Assembly (NCBI RefSeq): GCF_041912895.1
Contig: NZ_JAYSGI010000002.1
Location: forward strand, 124,001 to 188,000
Origin: Pelagerythrobacter sp041912895
GTDB lineage: Bacteria; Pseudomonadota; Alphaproteobacteria; Sphingomonadales; Sphingomonadaceae
Reading direction: 5' to 3'
DNA: 64,000 nt
Made by a program: the position numbers and the translations under genes
Part shown: piece by piece, positions 15,979 to 26,284 of the stretch
Position numbering within the stretch: position 1 is the stretch's first letter
How the letters are laid out: each line of letters starts with the position of its first letter
Notes under the pieces: model-generated
What the model was told of the DNA's origin: nothing
The model's input: the letters and a program-made list of their open reading frames with translations, nothing else
Databases searched by the model: none

Positions 15979-16437
15979 ATGACCGATCCGATCTCGTTCG
16001 CCTCCGCCACGCCGCGACTCGGGCTGCCGCAGCTTTTCGCCGCGCAGGCGCAGAAGGAATTCATCGTCAACGAATCGCTGTCGCGCCTCGACATGCTGCT
16101 GCATTGCGCGGTCGAGGGAGAGGCCGACGAGCCGCCCGCTGCGCCGATGGCGGGCGAGGCGTGGATCATCGGCGACAGCCCGACGGGCGATTGGGCAGGC
16201 CATGCGGGCGAACTGGCGGGGCGGCAGGCGCAGGCCTGGGTATTCGTGGCACCGCGCGAAGGGGTGCGGGTGTTCGACCGCGCCGCCAGACAGATCGTTT
16301 ACTGGGATGGCGGCTGGCAACGCCCTCAGGCGACCACGGCGCCGACCGGCGGCGCGACCGTCGATGCCGAAGCGCGCGCGGCGATCGGTAACCTGATCGA
16401 AAGCCTTCGCGCTGCAGGAATTTTCGGCACCCCTTGA
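15979..16437 (+). CDS. DUF2793 protein at the end of the GTA-like cluster
   Basis: A 152-residue protein with the DUF2793 pattern: TPRLGLPQLFAAQAQKEFIVNE, LDMLLHCAVEG, GEAWIIGDSPTGDWAG, then WVFVAPREGVRVFDRAAR. Members are encoded at the ends of alphaproteobacterial phage/GTA tail modules and are thought to belong to the tail tip or fibre. CACGAGGAGC precedes the ATG. It is the last gene of the cluster on this strand; the next gene has its own upstream region. Confidence 0.85.
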   Translation: MTDPISFASATPRLGLPQLFAAQAQKEFIVNESLSRLDMLLHCAVEGEADEPPAAPMAGEAWIIGDSPTGDWAGHAGELAGRQAQAWVFVAPREGVRVFDRAARQIVYWDGGWQRPQATTAPTGGATVDAEARAAIGNLIESLRAAGIFGTP

Positions 16438-16634
16438 TGCAGGAACCCGATCGGAGGATGGGCGTTGTGGGGGCACAGGAGGGTCAACTCACTAAAGATT
16501 TCGGTCGCAGCAACCCAAACCGAGGCATTCATGCAACAGTTTGGGGATATTGGCCGCTTGCCTCCCTCTTGGGGAAAAGTTAGAAAACAGAGCACTCGGT
16601 GGCTCTCTATTTCGCTACAAAGGGGAATTACATA

Positions 16635-17774
<1,140 letters not shown>

Positions 17775-17803
17775 GTTTCGCGCTAGCGATACTTCTAGAG
17801 AGA

Positions 17804-17830
17804 GGGGCCGGAGCAATCCGGCCCCTTTTT
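17804..17830 (+). terminator. Intrinsic terminator after the OmpA gene
   Basis: Stem GGGGCCGG (17804-17811) and CCGGCCCC (17818-17825), loop AGCAAT, followed directly by TTTTT. The eight-pair GC stem plus T-tract is a textbook rho-independent terminator, 30 bases after the OmpA stop. Confidence 0.95.
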
Positions 17831-17867
17831 CGTTAGGCTCATGCAACCATCGCAACAGGAGCCCACC

Positions 17868-18398
17868 ATGACCCGTCTTACCTTGATCGCAGCACTTGCC
17901 GCCTCGGCCTCGCTCGCCGGCTGCACCTCCATGTCCGAGATGCCGACCGAACCGGTCGGGTCTGCCACGCTCTCGCTGGCGAGTGGCGCCCCCGCGGGCA
18001 CCGTCCAGCTTATGGACGGCGGCGACGGCCTCTCACTCGCCGTGGCGGTCACCGGCATTCCGGCGGGCACCCACGGTTTCCACCTGCACACTACCGGTCG
18101 CTGCACCGCGCCCGACTTCACCTCCGCCGGCGGTCATCTCAACCCTGCGAGCAAGGAGCACGGCAAGGAGAATCCCGCGGGTAGCCATTTCGGCGATTTG
18201 CCCAACCTCGTGATCGGGTCCAACGGAATGGCGACGACTACCGTAGAGCTCGACGGCACGCGCCAGCAGGCAATGGCTTGGCTGTTCGATGCCGACGGGA
18301 CCGCGATCGTGATCCACGCCGACCCCGACGACTATCGCTCCGATCCCACCGGCAACGCCGGTTCGCGCATCGCGTGCGGCGTCTTCGAGCGTAGCTGA
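17868..18398 (+). CDS. sodC: Cu/Zn superoxide dismutase, lipoprotein form
   Basis: A 176-residue enzyme that dismutates superoxide in the envelope. The signal peptide ends in a lipobox (SLAGC, Cys19), so it should be membrane anchored. All metal ligands are visible in family order: His72 and His74 (GFHLHTTG), His90 (AGGHLNP), His98, His107 and Asp110 (SHFGD), His150 (VIHADPDD). Cys79 and the C-terminal Cys (RIACGVF) give the structural disulfide. Start ATG 17868 has CAGGAG upstream; an in-frame upstream ATG at 17841 would spoil the signal peptide. Confidence 0.93.
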   Translation: MTRLTLIAALAASASLAGCTSMSEMPTEPVGSATLSLASGAPAGTVQLMDGGDGLSLAVAVTGIPAGTHGFHLHTTGRCTAPDFTSAGGHLNPASKEHGKENPAGSHFGDLPNLVIGSNGMATTTVELDGTRQQAMAWLFDADGTAIVIHADPDDYRSDPTGNAGSRIACGVFERS

Positions 18399-18407
18399 AG
18401 CGCGCCC

Positions 18408-20027
18408 TCAGGGCAGGTTTTCGCCAGCGGCGCGGGCGCGTTCCACAACGCTCGCCGCCGCTGCGGGCACCAACTTGAGCGCGGCGAGGAGCAGCACCAG
18501 CCCAACCGGCACCGCCACCAGTGTGCTCATCATTCCGACCGACAGGTTGCCGCCGTTGATGGCCGACACGTAGCCAGCCATGAACGGCCCGATCCCGAGG
18601 CCGACCAGTGTGGTCGACAGGAAGAACGTCGCCGTCGCGAGCCCGCGCATTCGCGGCAGGACCAGCGCCTGGCTCGAAGCGGCCGCCGCGCCGAGCGCCG
18701 AAGCCGACAGAAACTGGGCGAAGAAGCTGGCGACGTAGAATACCGGCAGGCTGGCGGTGGTGAATGCGATCACGAGCGGCGGCACGGTGGTCACCAACCC
18801 GAACAGGACAACGAGGACCCGCCCGGTCGGGCGACGCTCGAGCAGATAATCCGCCATGCGTCCGCCGCCGATGACGCCGAGAAAGCCTGCGACCGCTGAA
18901 GGCGCGCCGAGGAACCAGCCGAGATCGCTCTTGTCTGCGCCGAGCGCGCGCTCCGCATAAGGGGCGCCCCAGTACGACGCCGAATAAGCGACGAACGCAA
19001 CCGTCCCGTATCCGAGCACGATCGTGAGGAACGCCGGCGATCCCCAGGTGAGCCGGAAAGTCGGCAGGTCGCGGGACCTGAGCGACATCGCCCAACTGAA
19101 CACCGCGTAATAGCCGACCCCGAGGAACAGCCACTGGTCGGACACGCCCGCGACCAGTGAGGACGTCGCCGGCACCGCTGACGACAGCCATAGCGCGAGC
19201 ATCGTGAAGAAGGCCGCACCGGCAAGGTTGATCGCGAGCGCGGGCAATCCGCGCATCGCCGCACCCATCAGCGTGAAAGGCGGGATGACCTGCAGCAGTT
19301 CCTGCACGAAGCCGCGGAACGGCTGGGGGTCCTCGGGCGTGGGCAGGCCATCGATCGCGCCGCGCACCGGTTCTCGCAGTGTCAGCACCCATAGTGCGAG
19401 AAGCAGGCCGGGTATCCCGACCGCGAGAAACGCCGCTTGCCACCCCGCCAGGCCGAGCGGCCCGCCATCGGGGAACGCCGCATTCCAGTTCTCGACCACG
19501 AGCCCGCCGATCAGCAGCGAGATGCCCCCGCCGAGGTAAAGACCCGACGAATATATCGCCAGCGCGGTCGCGCGCAGCCGCGCGGGAAACCAGTCGGAGA
19601 TCAACGAATAAGCTGCCGGACTGGCCGTGGCCTCGCCGACCCCGACGCCGATCCGCGCGACGGTGAGCGTACCGGCGTTCTTTGCGAAGCCAGACAGCGC
19701 CGTCATCGCCGACCACAGCGCGAGGCCGAGGCTCATCAGCCGCACCCGCTTCCAGCTGTCCGCCAGCTTCCCGAGCGGAATCCCGAACAGCGCGTAGAAG
19801 ACCGCGAAGGCCGTGCCGTAGAGAAAGCCGAGATAGTCGTCCTCGACCCCGAGATCGAGCTTGATGTCGTTGGCCAGGATCGAGAGGATCTGACGGTCGA
19901 TGAAGTTGAGGATGTAGATCAGGACCAGGACGCTGAGCGCGTACCAACTGTAAGCGGAGACCTGCTGCTCGCCCGGCGGCGGCGCGCCGGTCGCCCGCGC
20001 CGATGCCTCAGTCTGCATATCGCTCAT
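18408..20027 (-). CDS. MFS transporter, spinster-like
   Basis: A 539-residue membrane carrier with twelve predicted hydrophobic segments. The first helix contains YILNFIDRQILSILANDIK, typical of the spinster-like MFS group, followed by the MFS signature region GIPLGKLADSWKRVRLM between helices 2 and 3 and ARIGVGVGEATASPAAYSLI in helix 4. The substrate is unknown. The gene start overlaps the end of queC by 20 bases, so the two are probably co-transcribed. Confidence 0.88.
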   Translation of the reverse strand: MSDMQTEASARATGAPPPGEQQVSAYSWYALSVLVLIYILNFIDRQILSILANDIKLDLGVEDDYLGFLYGTAFAVFYALFGIPLGKLADSWKRVRLMSLGLALWSAMTALSGFAKNAGTLTVARIGVGVGEATASPAAYSLISDWFPARLRATALAIYSSGLYLGGGISLLIGGLVVENWNAAFPDGGPLGLAGWQAAFLAVGIPGLLLALWVLTLREPVRGAIDGLPTPEDPQPFRGFVQELLQVIPPFTLMGAAMRGLPALAINLAGAAFFTMLALWLSSAVPATSSLVAGVSDQWLFLGVGYYAVFSWAMSLRSRDLPTFRLTWGSPAFLTIVLGYGTVAFVAYSASYWGAPYAERALGADKSDLGWFLGAPSAVAGFLGVIGGGRMADYLLERRPTGRVLVVLFGLVTTVPPLVIAFTTASLPVFYVASFFAQFLSASALGAAAASSQALVLPRMRGLATATFFLSTTLVGLGIGPFMAGYVSAINGGNLSVGMMSTLVAVPVGLVLLLAALKLVPAAAASVVERARAAGENLP

Positions 20028-20712
20028 ACGTGATCCCGTCCTCTATCCCTGCCTCGGCGAAGCCCTTCTGGCGCAAGCGGCAGCTGTCGCATACCCCGCA
20101 GGCGCGCCCGCTCGGTTCCGGTGCGTAGCACGACCAGCTGAGACCGGTGTCGAGCCCGAGCCGTGCCGCTTCCGCCGCGATCTGCGCCTTGGTCAGGTGT
20201 TGCAGGGGAGCGCGAATGGTTACCCCCTGCCCCTCGACACCGGCCTTGGTGCCGAGCCGCGCCATATCCTCGAAAGCCGCGATGAATTCCGGCCGGCAAT
20301 CGGGATATCCCGAATAATCGAGCGCGTTCACGCCGATGAAGATGTCGTGCGCGCCCGAGGCTTCGGCCCAAGCAAGCGTCAACGAGAGGAATACGATGTT
20401 CCGCGCGGGCACGTAGGTCACCGGAATATTCTCTCCGACACCTTCGGTCGGCACCGCGATATCATCGGTCAGAGCAGAGCCGCCGAACTGCCGCAGGTCG
20501 AGCGGCAGAACCACGTGCCGTGCACATCCGAGGCTCACGGCGATCCGGCGGGCGGCCTCGATCTCGATCCGATGGCGCTGGCCATAATCGATCGTCAACG
20601 CATGCAGTTCGAAACCGGTTTCGCGCGCAAGAGCCGCCGCGACCATCGAATCGAGCCCGCCGGAAAGCAGCACGACGGCCGTCCCGGCGCGGTTATCAAT
20701 GTCCGATCCCAT
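20008..20712 (-). CDS. queC: 7-cyano-7-deazaguanine synthase
   Basis: A 234-residue enzyme that converts 7-carboxy-7-deazaguanine and ammonia, with ATP, to preQ0 in queuosine biosynthesis. The PP-loop SGGLDS is at residues 17-22. The C-terminal zinc site has four cysteines at about 195, 205, 208 and 211 (CYAPEPSGRAC, CGVCDSC). Length is normal. No other queuosine gene is in the window, and no preQ1 riboswitch is seen in the 74-base upstream gap. Confidence 0.95.
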   Translation of the reverse strand: MGSDIDNRAGTAVVLLSGGLDSMVAAALARETGFELHALTIDYGQRHRIEIEAARRIAVSLGCARHVVLPLDLRQFGGSALTDDIAVPTEGVGENIPVTYVPARNIVFLSLTLAWAEASGAHDIFIGVNALDYSGYPDCRPEFIAAFEDMARLGTKAGVEGQGVTIRAPLQHLTKAQIAAEAARLGLDTGLSWSCYAPEPSGRACGVCDSCRLRQKGFAEAGIEDGITYERYAD

Positions 20713-20786
20713 GCGCCCCGGCTAGGATGAAACGCGGGCCGGAGCAATCGAAAGCGCGACCGTGGCGCGCGCCTTTTCGCCGTGCT

Positions 20787-21203
20787 CTATCGGCAGGCCC
20801 CCGTCCGCCGCGCTTCCGCGCTGAACTGAAACGGGAGACCGCCGGCGATGCCCTGGCTTTCGACCTGAGCAAGCGAGCCGGTTTCGCGCCGGATGCTGGT
20901 GCGGCCGTAATTGCTGCCCTTGCAGGTATATTGCACGGTCACCTCGCTCGCGCCGTCCTCGACCACGTAGCGCGAGCAATTGTTGCGCGGATGACGCAGC
21001 TGGATCAGTTCGCGCCCGCTCTTCATGCAGATCGTCCGTGGTGGACTGCCGTCGCGATAGCGCAGCTGCCACTGACCCGGGCTGAGCCCGTCGAGCATCG
21101 CCAGGCTGGGCGCCTGCGCCGCAGCAGGGGCGAGCGCAGCGCCGCCCACCATCGCCGCCGTCAACGCCATGGCGCCCAGCGCGAGGCCGGTCCTCTTGCG
21201 CAT
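20787..21203 (-). CDS. DUF3617-like secreted protein
   Basis: A 138-residue exported protein. The signal peptide MRKRTGLALGAMALTAAMVG-GAALAPAAAQA is followed by a small beta-rich domain with paired cysteines (LSPGQWQLRYRDG, TICMKSGRELIQ, NNCSRYVV, VQYTCKGSNYG, final ACR). This pattern fits DUF3617, a family of unknown function found in sphingomonads. ATG 21203 is preferred over 21227 because CGGAG precedes it and the signal peptide then starts cleanly. Confidence 0.72.
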   Translation of the reverse strand: MRKRTGLALGAMALTAAMVGGAALAPAAAQAPSLAMLDGLSPGQWQLRYRDGSPPRTICMKSGRELIQLRHPRNNCSRYVVEDGASEVTVQYTCKGSNYGRTSIRRETGSLAQVESQGIAGGLPFQFSAEARRTGACR

Positions 21204-21286
21204 TTCACGATCTCCGAAAGCTTTCATCTACCGATCCCATTAGCATAATTCTGACGGCAAGTCGTTGCATATACGCGACAGGCCGT

Positions 21287-22180
21287 TCACGCCTCGATTT
21301 CGAACACTTTCGAACAGAACGCACAATCGACCAGGATTTTCCCCGCGTCGTCGCGCATGTCGGCACGATCTGCTTCCGGGAAGCGAGCGATCACCTGTTC
21401 ATAGTGGGCGATCGAGCAGCGGCATCCGCGCGCGAGGTGGGGCCCGGGCTGGATGCGGACTTCGCTCTCCTCGTGGAACAGCCGCCAGACCAGCGCTTCG
21501 AGCGAGAGGCCGGGATCGGTCAGCTCGTCGTGACGCGTGCTGCCAGCCAACACCGCGACATGTTCCCACTCCGGATGATCCAGCCGCGCGTGAAGCCGCT
21601 CGCGGCCTTCCTCGCCATCGGGCAGGTGCTGCACCAGCAGGCCACCCGCGATGCAACCGCCGCGACCGGCGCGCACCGCGACCCGGATCAGCGTCGGCAC
21701 CTGCTCGGATTGCGCGAAATAGGCTTCGCACGCTTCCGCCAGCGATTCGCCTTCGAGCGGAACGATACCCTGATAGCGGCCCTTGCCGTCGGCCATGTCG
21801 AAGGTGATCGCGAGATAGCCTTTGCCGAACAGCGCGAAGAGCGATGGGTTGGCGCCTAGTTCCGCGAGCCGCTCCGGGTCGAAATCGACGTAGCCGCGCA
21901 GCGCGCCATCGCGATAGTCGCACACCAGCAGGCGCACGACGCCGCCTTCCGTCTGCGCCTGCATCGTCAGCTGGCCACTCGCGTCCTTCAGCAGCCCGCC
22001 GATAAGCGATGCGAGCACCAGCGCTTCGGCGAGCAGATGCTTGATCGCGGAGGGATAGCTGTGCGCGGCGAGGATCGTGTCGACGGCTCCTTCGAGCCGC
22101 ACCGCCTTGCCGCGCGCGTCACGCCCGGGAATGGTGAAGCCCAGCAGGGTGTCGGAGTAGGTTTCGGCCGGTTCGGTCAT
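21287..22180 (-). CDS. hslO: Hsp33 redox-regulated chaperone
   Basis: A 297-residue holdase activated by oxidative unfolding stress. The C-terminal zinc switch shows Cys253 and Cys255 (CRC) plus Cys286 and Cys289 (CAFC), the canonical arrangement. The N-terminal domain has LAAHSYPSAIKHLLAEALVL and GQLTMQAQTEGGVVRLLV. It lies 58 bases after argF on the same strand, an argD-argF-hslO order common in this group. Confidence 0.94.
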   Translation of the reverse strand: MTEPAETYSDTLLGFTIPGRDARGKAVRLEGAVDTILAAHSYPSAIKHLLAEALVLASLIGGLLKDASGQLTMQAQTEGGVVRLLVCDYRDGALRGYVDFDPERLAELGANPSLFALFGKGYLAITFDMADGKGRYQGIVPLEGESLAEACEAYFAQSEQVPTLIRVAVRAGRGGCIAGGLLVQHLPDGEEGRERLHARLDHPEWEHVAVLAGSTRHDELTDPGLSLEALVWRLFHEESEVRIQPGPHLARGCRCSIAHYEQVIARFPEADRADMRDDAGKILVDCAFCSKVFEIEA

Positions 22181-22238
22181 GCGCGGAATATGGGGGCCGG
22201 CGCGGCGAAAGTAAGGAGCGGCCCGGAAGGACCAGCCG

Positions 22239-23168
22239 TCAGAGCTTGCCGAAACACCACAGCAGGATGGATTTCTGCGCGTGGATGCGGTTTTCCGCCT
22301 CGTCGAACACCGCCGATTGCGCGCCCTCGAATACGCCTTCGCTCACTTCGTCTCCGACATGCGCGGGCAGACAGTGAAGGAAGCGCGCATCGGGCTTGGC
22401 GCGCGCCATCAGCGCTTCGTTTACCTGGAACGGCGCCATCGCGGCGAGCTTGTTGTGCGCGTGATCCTGCCCCATCGAAACCCAGGTGTCGGTGACGATC
22501 ACATCCGCCCCCTCGACCGCTTCGGCCGCATCAGCGGTCAGCGTGACAGTCGCACCGCCAGCGCGCGCCAGCTCGACGAATTCCGCTTCCGGCTCGTAAC
22601 CTTGCGGCGTCGCCACGCGGACGTTGAACTTCAACAGGCCCGCCGCCTCGAGGATCGAGTGCAGCACATTGTTGCCGTCGCCGAACCAGGCAAACTCGAG
22701 CCCGGGCAACGGCTTGCCCTGCTCGATCACGGTCAGCAGGTCGGCGACGATCTGGCACGGGTGCGAGCGGTCGGTGAGCCCGTTGATGACCGGCACCCCG
22801 GCGTGGCGCGCCATCTCCTCCGCCTTGGCATGATCGTCGGTCCGCAGCATGATTGCATCGGCCATGCGGCCGAGCACGCGCGCGGTGTCGGCGATCGATT
22901 CGCCGCGGCCGAGCTGGCTCGAGGCCGAATCGAGGATCAGCACCGACCCACCCAATTGGCGCATCGCCATGTCGAAGCTGACGCGCGTGCGGGTGGAATT
23001 CTTCTCGAACACCATCGCCAGCACGTGGCCCGCGAGCGGCGCGTCGGCGTCGGGCTTGCCCTTGGGCCAGCCCGCGCGCGCCGCCTTGCGCGTCTGCGCA
23101 TCGTCGATCATCGCCGCGAGCGCATCGGCCCCCGCATCCGACAGGTCGAGGAAATGGCGCATCGCCAT
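22239..23168 (-). CDS. argF: Ornithine carbamoyltransferase
   Basis: A 309-residue cytosolic enzyme joining carbamoyl phosphate and ornithine to citrulline in arginine synthesis. The carbamoyl-phosphate loop STRTR is at 58-62 and HPCQ at 136-139; the ornithine-side motifs are DTWVSMG and HCLPA. Start ATG 23168 overlaps the argD stop, so translation is probably coupled to the preceding pathway step. Confidence 0.96.
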   Translation of the reverse strand: MAMRHFLDLSDAGADALAAMIDDAQTRKAARAGWPKGKPDADAPLAGHVLAMVFEKNSTRTRVSFDMAMRQLGGSVLILDSASSQLGRGESIADTARVLGRMADAIMLRTDDHAKAEEMARHAGVPVINGLTDRSHPCQIVADLLTVIEQGKPLPGLEFAWFGDGNNVLHSILEAAGLLKFNVRVATPQGYEPEAEFVELARAGGATVTLTADAAEAVEGADVIVTDTWVSMGQDHAHNKLAAMAPFQVNEALMARAKPDARFLHCLPAHVGDEVSEGVFEGAQSAVFDEAENRIHAQKSILLWCFGKL

Positions 23169-24355
23169 CAGGCGGTCTCGGGCACCGTGTAGTCCGCCGC
23201 GCCCGCCGAGAGTCGATCGAAAAACTCGTCGAACTCGGCATCGCCCGCGACCAGCGGAGGCAGGACGCGCAGCGTGTTGTCGCCCGCGGCCACCGTCAGA
23301 AGCTGATGCTTGTCGCGCAGGTGCGCGAAGAACGGCCGGCTTTCGACCTTCATCTTGATCCCGAGCATCAGCCCCTTGCCGCGCACGAGTTCGAACAGCT
23401 CGGGATAGTTGCCGATGAACTGTTCGAGCCGGCTGCGCAGGCGTTCGCCCTTCTCGGTCACCTCGGCGAGGAATTCCTCGTTCGCCACTGCGTCCATCAC
23501 CGCCATTCCGGCGGCCATCGCAAGCGGGTTGCCGCCGTAGGTCGAGCCGTGCGTGCCGAGGCCCATGCCGCGCGCGGCCTTCTCGGTCGCGAGGCACGCG
23601 CCGAGCGGGAAGCCGCCGCCGATGCCCTTGGCGGTGGCGAGCACGTCGGGCGCGATGCCGTAATGTTCGTGCGCATAGAGCTTGCCGGTGCGCGCGACGC
23701 CGCACTGTACCTCGTCGAGCACCAGCATCAGGTCGTGCTCGTCGGCCAGCGCGCGCAAGCCCTTCATGAACTCCATCGAGGCCGGGCGGATACCGCCCTC
23801 GCCCTGGATCGGCTCGACCAGGAAACCCGCGGTCTGCGGCCCGATCGCCGCCTTCGCCGCTTCGAGATCGTCGAACTCGACATACTTGAACCCGGCGAGC
23901 AGCGGCATGAAGCCCTTGTGCATCTTCTCCTGGTTGGAGGCGCTGATCGTGGCCATCGTGCGGCCGTGGAAGGCGTTCTTGAAGGTGATCAGTTCGAACC
24001 GGTCGGACCCTTGCGATTTGTGGTAGGCGCGCGCGGTCTTGATCGCGCACTCGACCGCCTCGGCACCCGAATTGGTGAAGAACACCGTGTCGGCGAACGT
24101 CGTGTCGACCAGCCGCTGCGCTAGCGCTTCGCCCTGCGGGCTGCCGTAGAGGTTGGAGACGTGCATCAGCGTCGCCGCTTGCCGCTGGATCGCGCCGATC
24201 AATCCTTCATGGCTGTGGCCGAGCAGATTGACCGCGATGCCGCTGGCGAAATCGAGATAGCGCGTGCCGTCCTCGTCGATCAGGTGGCAGTGATCGCCGC
24301 GCACCGGGCGCACGCCGCAACGCGGATAGACGGGCATGAGCGGGGTGATCGACAT
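23168..24355 (-). CDS. argD: Acetylornithine aminotransferase
   Basis: A 395-residue class III PLP aminotransferase of arginine (and possibly lysine) synthesis. Motifs: NSGAEAVECAIKTAR near 95-109, Asp214 in LDEVQCG that contacts the PLP ring nitrogen, and the Schiff-base Lys243 in TAKGIGGGFPLG. ATG 24355 has AAGGA eight bases upstream; upstream in-frame codons are Arg-rich and have no ribosome site. First gene of the argD-argF pair. Confidence 0.94.
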   Translation of the reverse strand: MSITPLMPVYPRCGVRPVRGDHCHLIDEDGTRYLDFASGIAVNLLGHSHEGLIGAIQRQAATLMHVSNLYGSPQGEALAQRLVDTTFADTVFFTNSGAEAVECAIKTARAYHKSQGSDRFELITFKNAFHGRTMATISASNQEKMHKGFMPLLAGFKYVEFDDLEAAKAAIGPQTAGFLVEPIQGEGGIRPASMEFMKGLRALADEHDLMLVLDEVQCGVARTGKLYAHEHYGIAPDVLATAKGIGGGFPLGACLATEKAARGMGLGTHGSTYGGNPLAMAAGMAVMDAVANEEFLAEVTEKGERLRSRLEQFIGNYPELFELVRGKGLMLGIKMKVESRPFFAHLRDKHQLLTVAAGDNTLRVLPPLVAGDAEFDEFFDRLSAGAADYTVPETA

Positions 24356-24389
24356 CGGCAAATCCTTCAAAATCGCAAGCTGGAAACGA

Positions 24390-24419
24390 CGAATGGCGGC
24401 CCTTCCGAGCCGCCATTCG
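24390..24419 (-). terminator. Hairpin between the cold-shock gene and argD
   Basis: CGAATGGCGGC (24390-24400) pairs perfectly with GCCGCCATTCG (24409-24419) around an eight-base loop. Read on the minus strand it is followed by TCGTTTCC, a weak T-rich tail. It lies 55 bases after the cold-shock gene stop and just ahead of argD. A terminator or attenuator is likely; the poor tail leaves doubt. Confidence 0.55.
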
Positions 24420-24473
24420 CACCGTCTAGATTTTCGCGCCCGCCGGGTCAAACGCCGGAGGGAAGCGGGCGGG

Positions 24474-25235
24474 TCAGCCCTGTACGGGCACCAGGTTGAC
24501 CGCCGAGTGCTTGCCTCGTCGATCGACCTCGAGGTCGAACTCGTAGCGTTCGCCTTCGTTGATGCCGTTCAGACCGGACCGTTCGACCGCGCTGATGTGC
24601 ACGAACGCATCGGGCTGGCCATCGTCGCGGACGAGGAAGCCGAAGCCCTTCATCGCGTTGAAGAACTTGACCGTGCCGGTCGCCTTCTCGCCGGTCAGCT
24701 CGCGTTGCGGGGCACCGCCGCGATCGCCGCGGTCGCCACGATCGCCGCCACCACGCGACTGCACGGGGATGACGTCGCCGACGATCTGGAGATCCTGCGC
24801 CGAGGTCTTGCCGCCGCGATCGACCAGGTTGAATTCGAGCTCCTGCCCTTCGGCCAGCCCTTCGAGGCCCGCACGCTCCACGGCGCTGATGTGGACGAAC
24901 ACGTCCTCCCCGCCGCCTTCCTGCTGGATGAAGCCGAAGCCCTTCTGTCCGTTGAAGAACTTTACGACGCCCTTGCCGGTGCCGACGACCTGTGCGGGCA
25001 TGCGGTTGAACCCGCCCCCACCGCCACCGCCGCCACGCGGACCGCCGCGGTCGCCACCGCCGAACCTGTCCCCGCCACCGAACCGATCGCCACCGCCGAA
25101 TCGATCGCCGCCGCCGCCGTAATTGCTGTCACCGAAATTTCCGGAAGGGCCGCCACCAAAGGGGTCGAAACCGTCTTCTCCGAAACCATCGCGCTTGTCG
25201 CGTCCGCGACCCCGGCGGCCTCTATCGTAACCCAT
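24474..25235 (-). CDS. Double cold-shock-domain RNA-binding protein with Gly-rich N-terminus
   Basis: A 253-residue protein with two cold-shock domains. Domain 1 contains GVVKFFNGQKGFGFIQQ and DVFVHISAVERAGL; domain 2 contains GTVKFFNAMKGFGFLVRDDG and AFVHISAVERSGL. Both RNP motifs are intact in each. The N-terminal 75 residues are basic and Gly-rich (GRRGRGRDKRDG) and carry repeated DRFGGG units. The linker also has RGD repeats. It should bind single-stranded RNA or DNA. A 245-base gap separates it from the divergent terC gene, leaving room for a long leader. Confidence 0.9.
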   Translation of the reverse strand: MGYDRGRRGRGRDKRDGFGEDGFDPFGGGPSGNFGDSNYGGGGDRFGGGDRFGGGDRFGGGDRGGPRGGGGGGGGFNRMPAQVVGTGKGVVKFFNGQKGFGFIQQEGGGEDVFVHISAVERAGLEGLAEGQELEFNLVDRGGKTSAQDLQIVGDVIPVQSRGGGDRGDRGDRGGAPQRELTGEKATGTVKFFNAMKGFGFLVRDDGQPDAFVHISAVERSGLNGINEGERYEFDLEVDRRGKHSAVNLVPVQG

Positions 25236-25480
25236 AATCCAACACGTACCTTCGCACCGCCCCAAACATTTCATGCCCCCGGGAGAGCGGATCCCGGCAA
25301 GGTCACGTGGTGTCCGAAGCCAGCGCACGCCGGATTCCCACCTGCCAAACATCGACCATAGCGCACAATACGGTGCTACGCGAACGATTTAACCGCAGAC
25401 CCGTCAATGGCGCAAGAATGTGACATTTTCGCATTGCACAAGCGCTTGCCTGCCACCTCGGCTTGCGGCATCAGCCGCGC

Positions 25481-26284
25481 ATGGACATCCTCGCTCTCCT
25501 CTCCGATCCGGCCGCATGGGCGGCGCTGCTCACGCTGATCGCGCTGGAGGTGGTGCTGGGGATTGACAACCTGATCTTCATCGCGATCCTGTCGAACAAG
25601 CTGCCCGCACATCAGCAGCAGCGCGCGCGCCGCATCGGGCTCTCGCTCGCGCTGGTCATGCGAATCGGCCTGCTGTTCCTGATCGGCTGGATCGTGACGC
25701 TGCAGACGCCGCTGTTCGACCTCGGCCTGCAAGGTGCGCCCAACGAATACGGCGAAGCCAGCTTCGAGACCGCGTTCTCCGGCCGCGACCTGATCCTGCT
25801 GGCGGGCGGCCTGTTCCTGCTGTGGAAGGCGACCAAGGAAATCCACCATTCGATGGAGCCGGCGGACCATTCGGGCGAACTGCTCGACAAGAAGCCCGGC
25901 GTCGCCGAGGCCGCCACCGCCACTTTCGGCGCGGTGATCGCGCAGATCATCGCGATCGACCTCGTGTTCTCGGTCGATTCGATCCTCACGGCGGTCGGCA
26001 TGACCGACGAGATCCCGATCATGGTCACCGCGGTCGTCATCACCGTGGGGATCATGATGATCGCAGCCGATCCGCTGTCGCGCTTCATCGAGAAGAATCC
26101 GACGCTGGTGATGCTGGCGCTCGCCTTCCTCGTCATGATCGGGCTGGTGCTGATCGCCGACGGTTTCGGGTTCCACGTTCCCAAGGGCTATATCTACGCC
26201 GCGATGGGTTTCTCGGTCGGCGTCGAGCTGCTCAACATGGTCCAGCGCAACCGGCGCGCGAAGAAGGCGCAGGCCGCACAATGA
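25481..26284 (+). CDS. TerC-family integral membrane protein
   Basis: A 267-residue membrane protein with seven hydrophobic segments. Family-defining acidic membrane motifs are visible: EVVLGIDNLIFIAIL near residue 25 and IDLVFSVDSILTAVGM near 155. TerC proteins are linked to metal-ion (for example manganese) export and tellurium resistance; the ion here is not known. ATG 25481 was chosen over an upstream TTG because the hydrophobic start MDILALLSDPAAW is standard. It overlaps the next gene by four bases. Confidence 0.9.
   Translation: MDILALLSDPAAWAALLTLIALEVVLGIDNLIFIAILSNKLPAHQQQRARRIGLSLALVMRIGLLFLIGWIVTLQTPLFDLGLQGAPNEYGEASFETAFSGRDLILLAGGLFLLWKATKEIHHSMEPADHSGELLDKKPGVAEAATATFGAVIAQIIAIDLVFSVDSILTAVGMTDEIPIMVTAVVITVGIMMIAADPLSRFIEKNPTLVMLALAFLVMIGLVLIADGFGFHVPKGYIYAAMGFSVGVELLNMVQRNRRAKKAQAAQ

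Noticed and set aside
935..16437. The region as a complete prophage
   Set aside because: No integrase, repressor, replication, holin or endolysin gene, and the gene set and order with a short tape measure match GTA-like clusters better.
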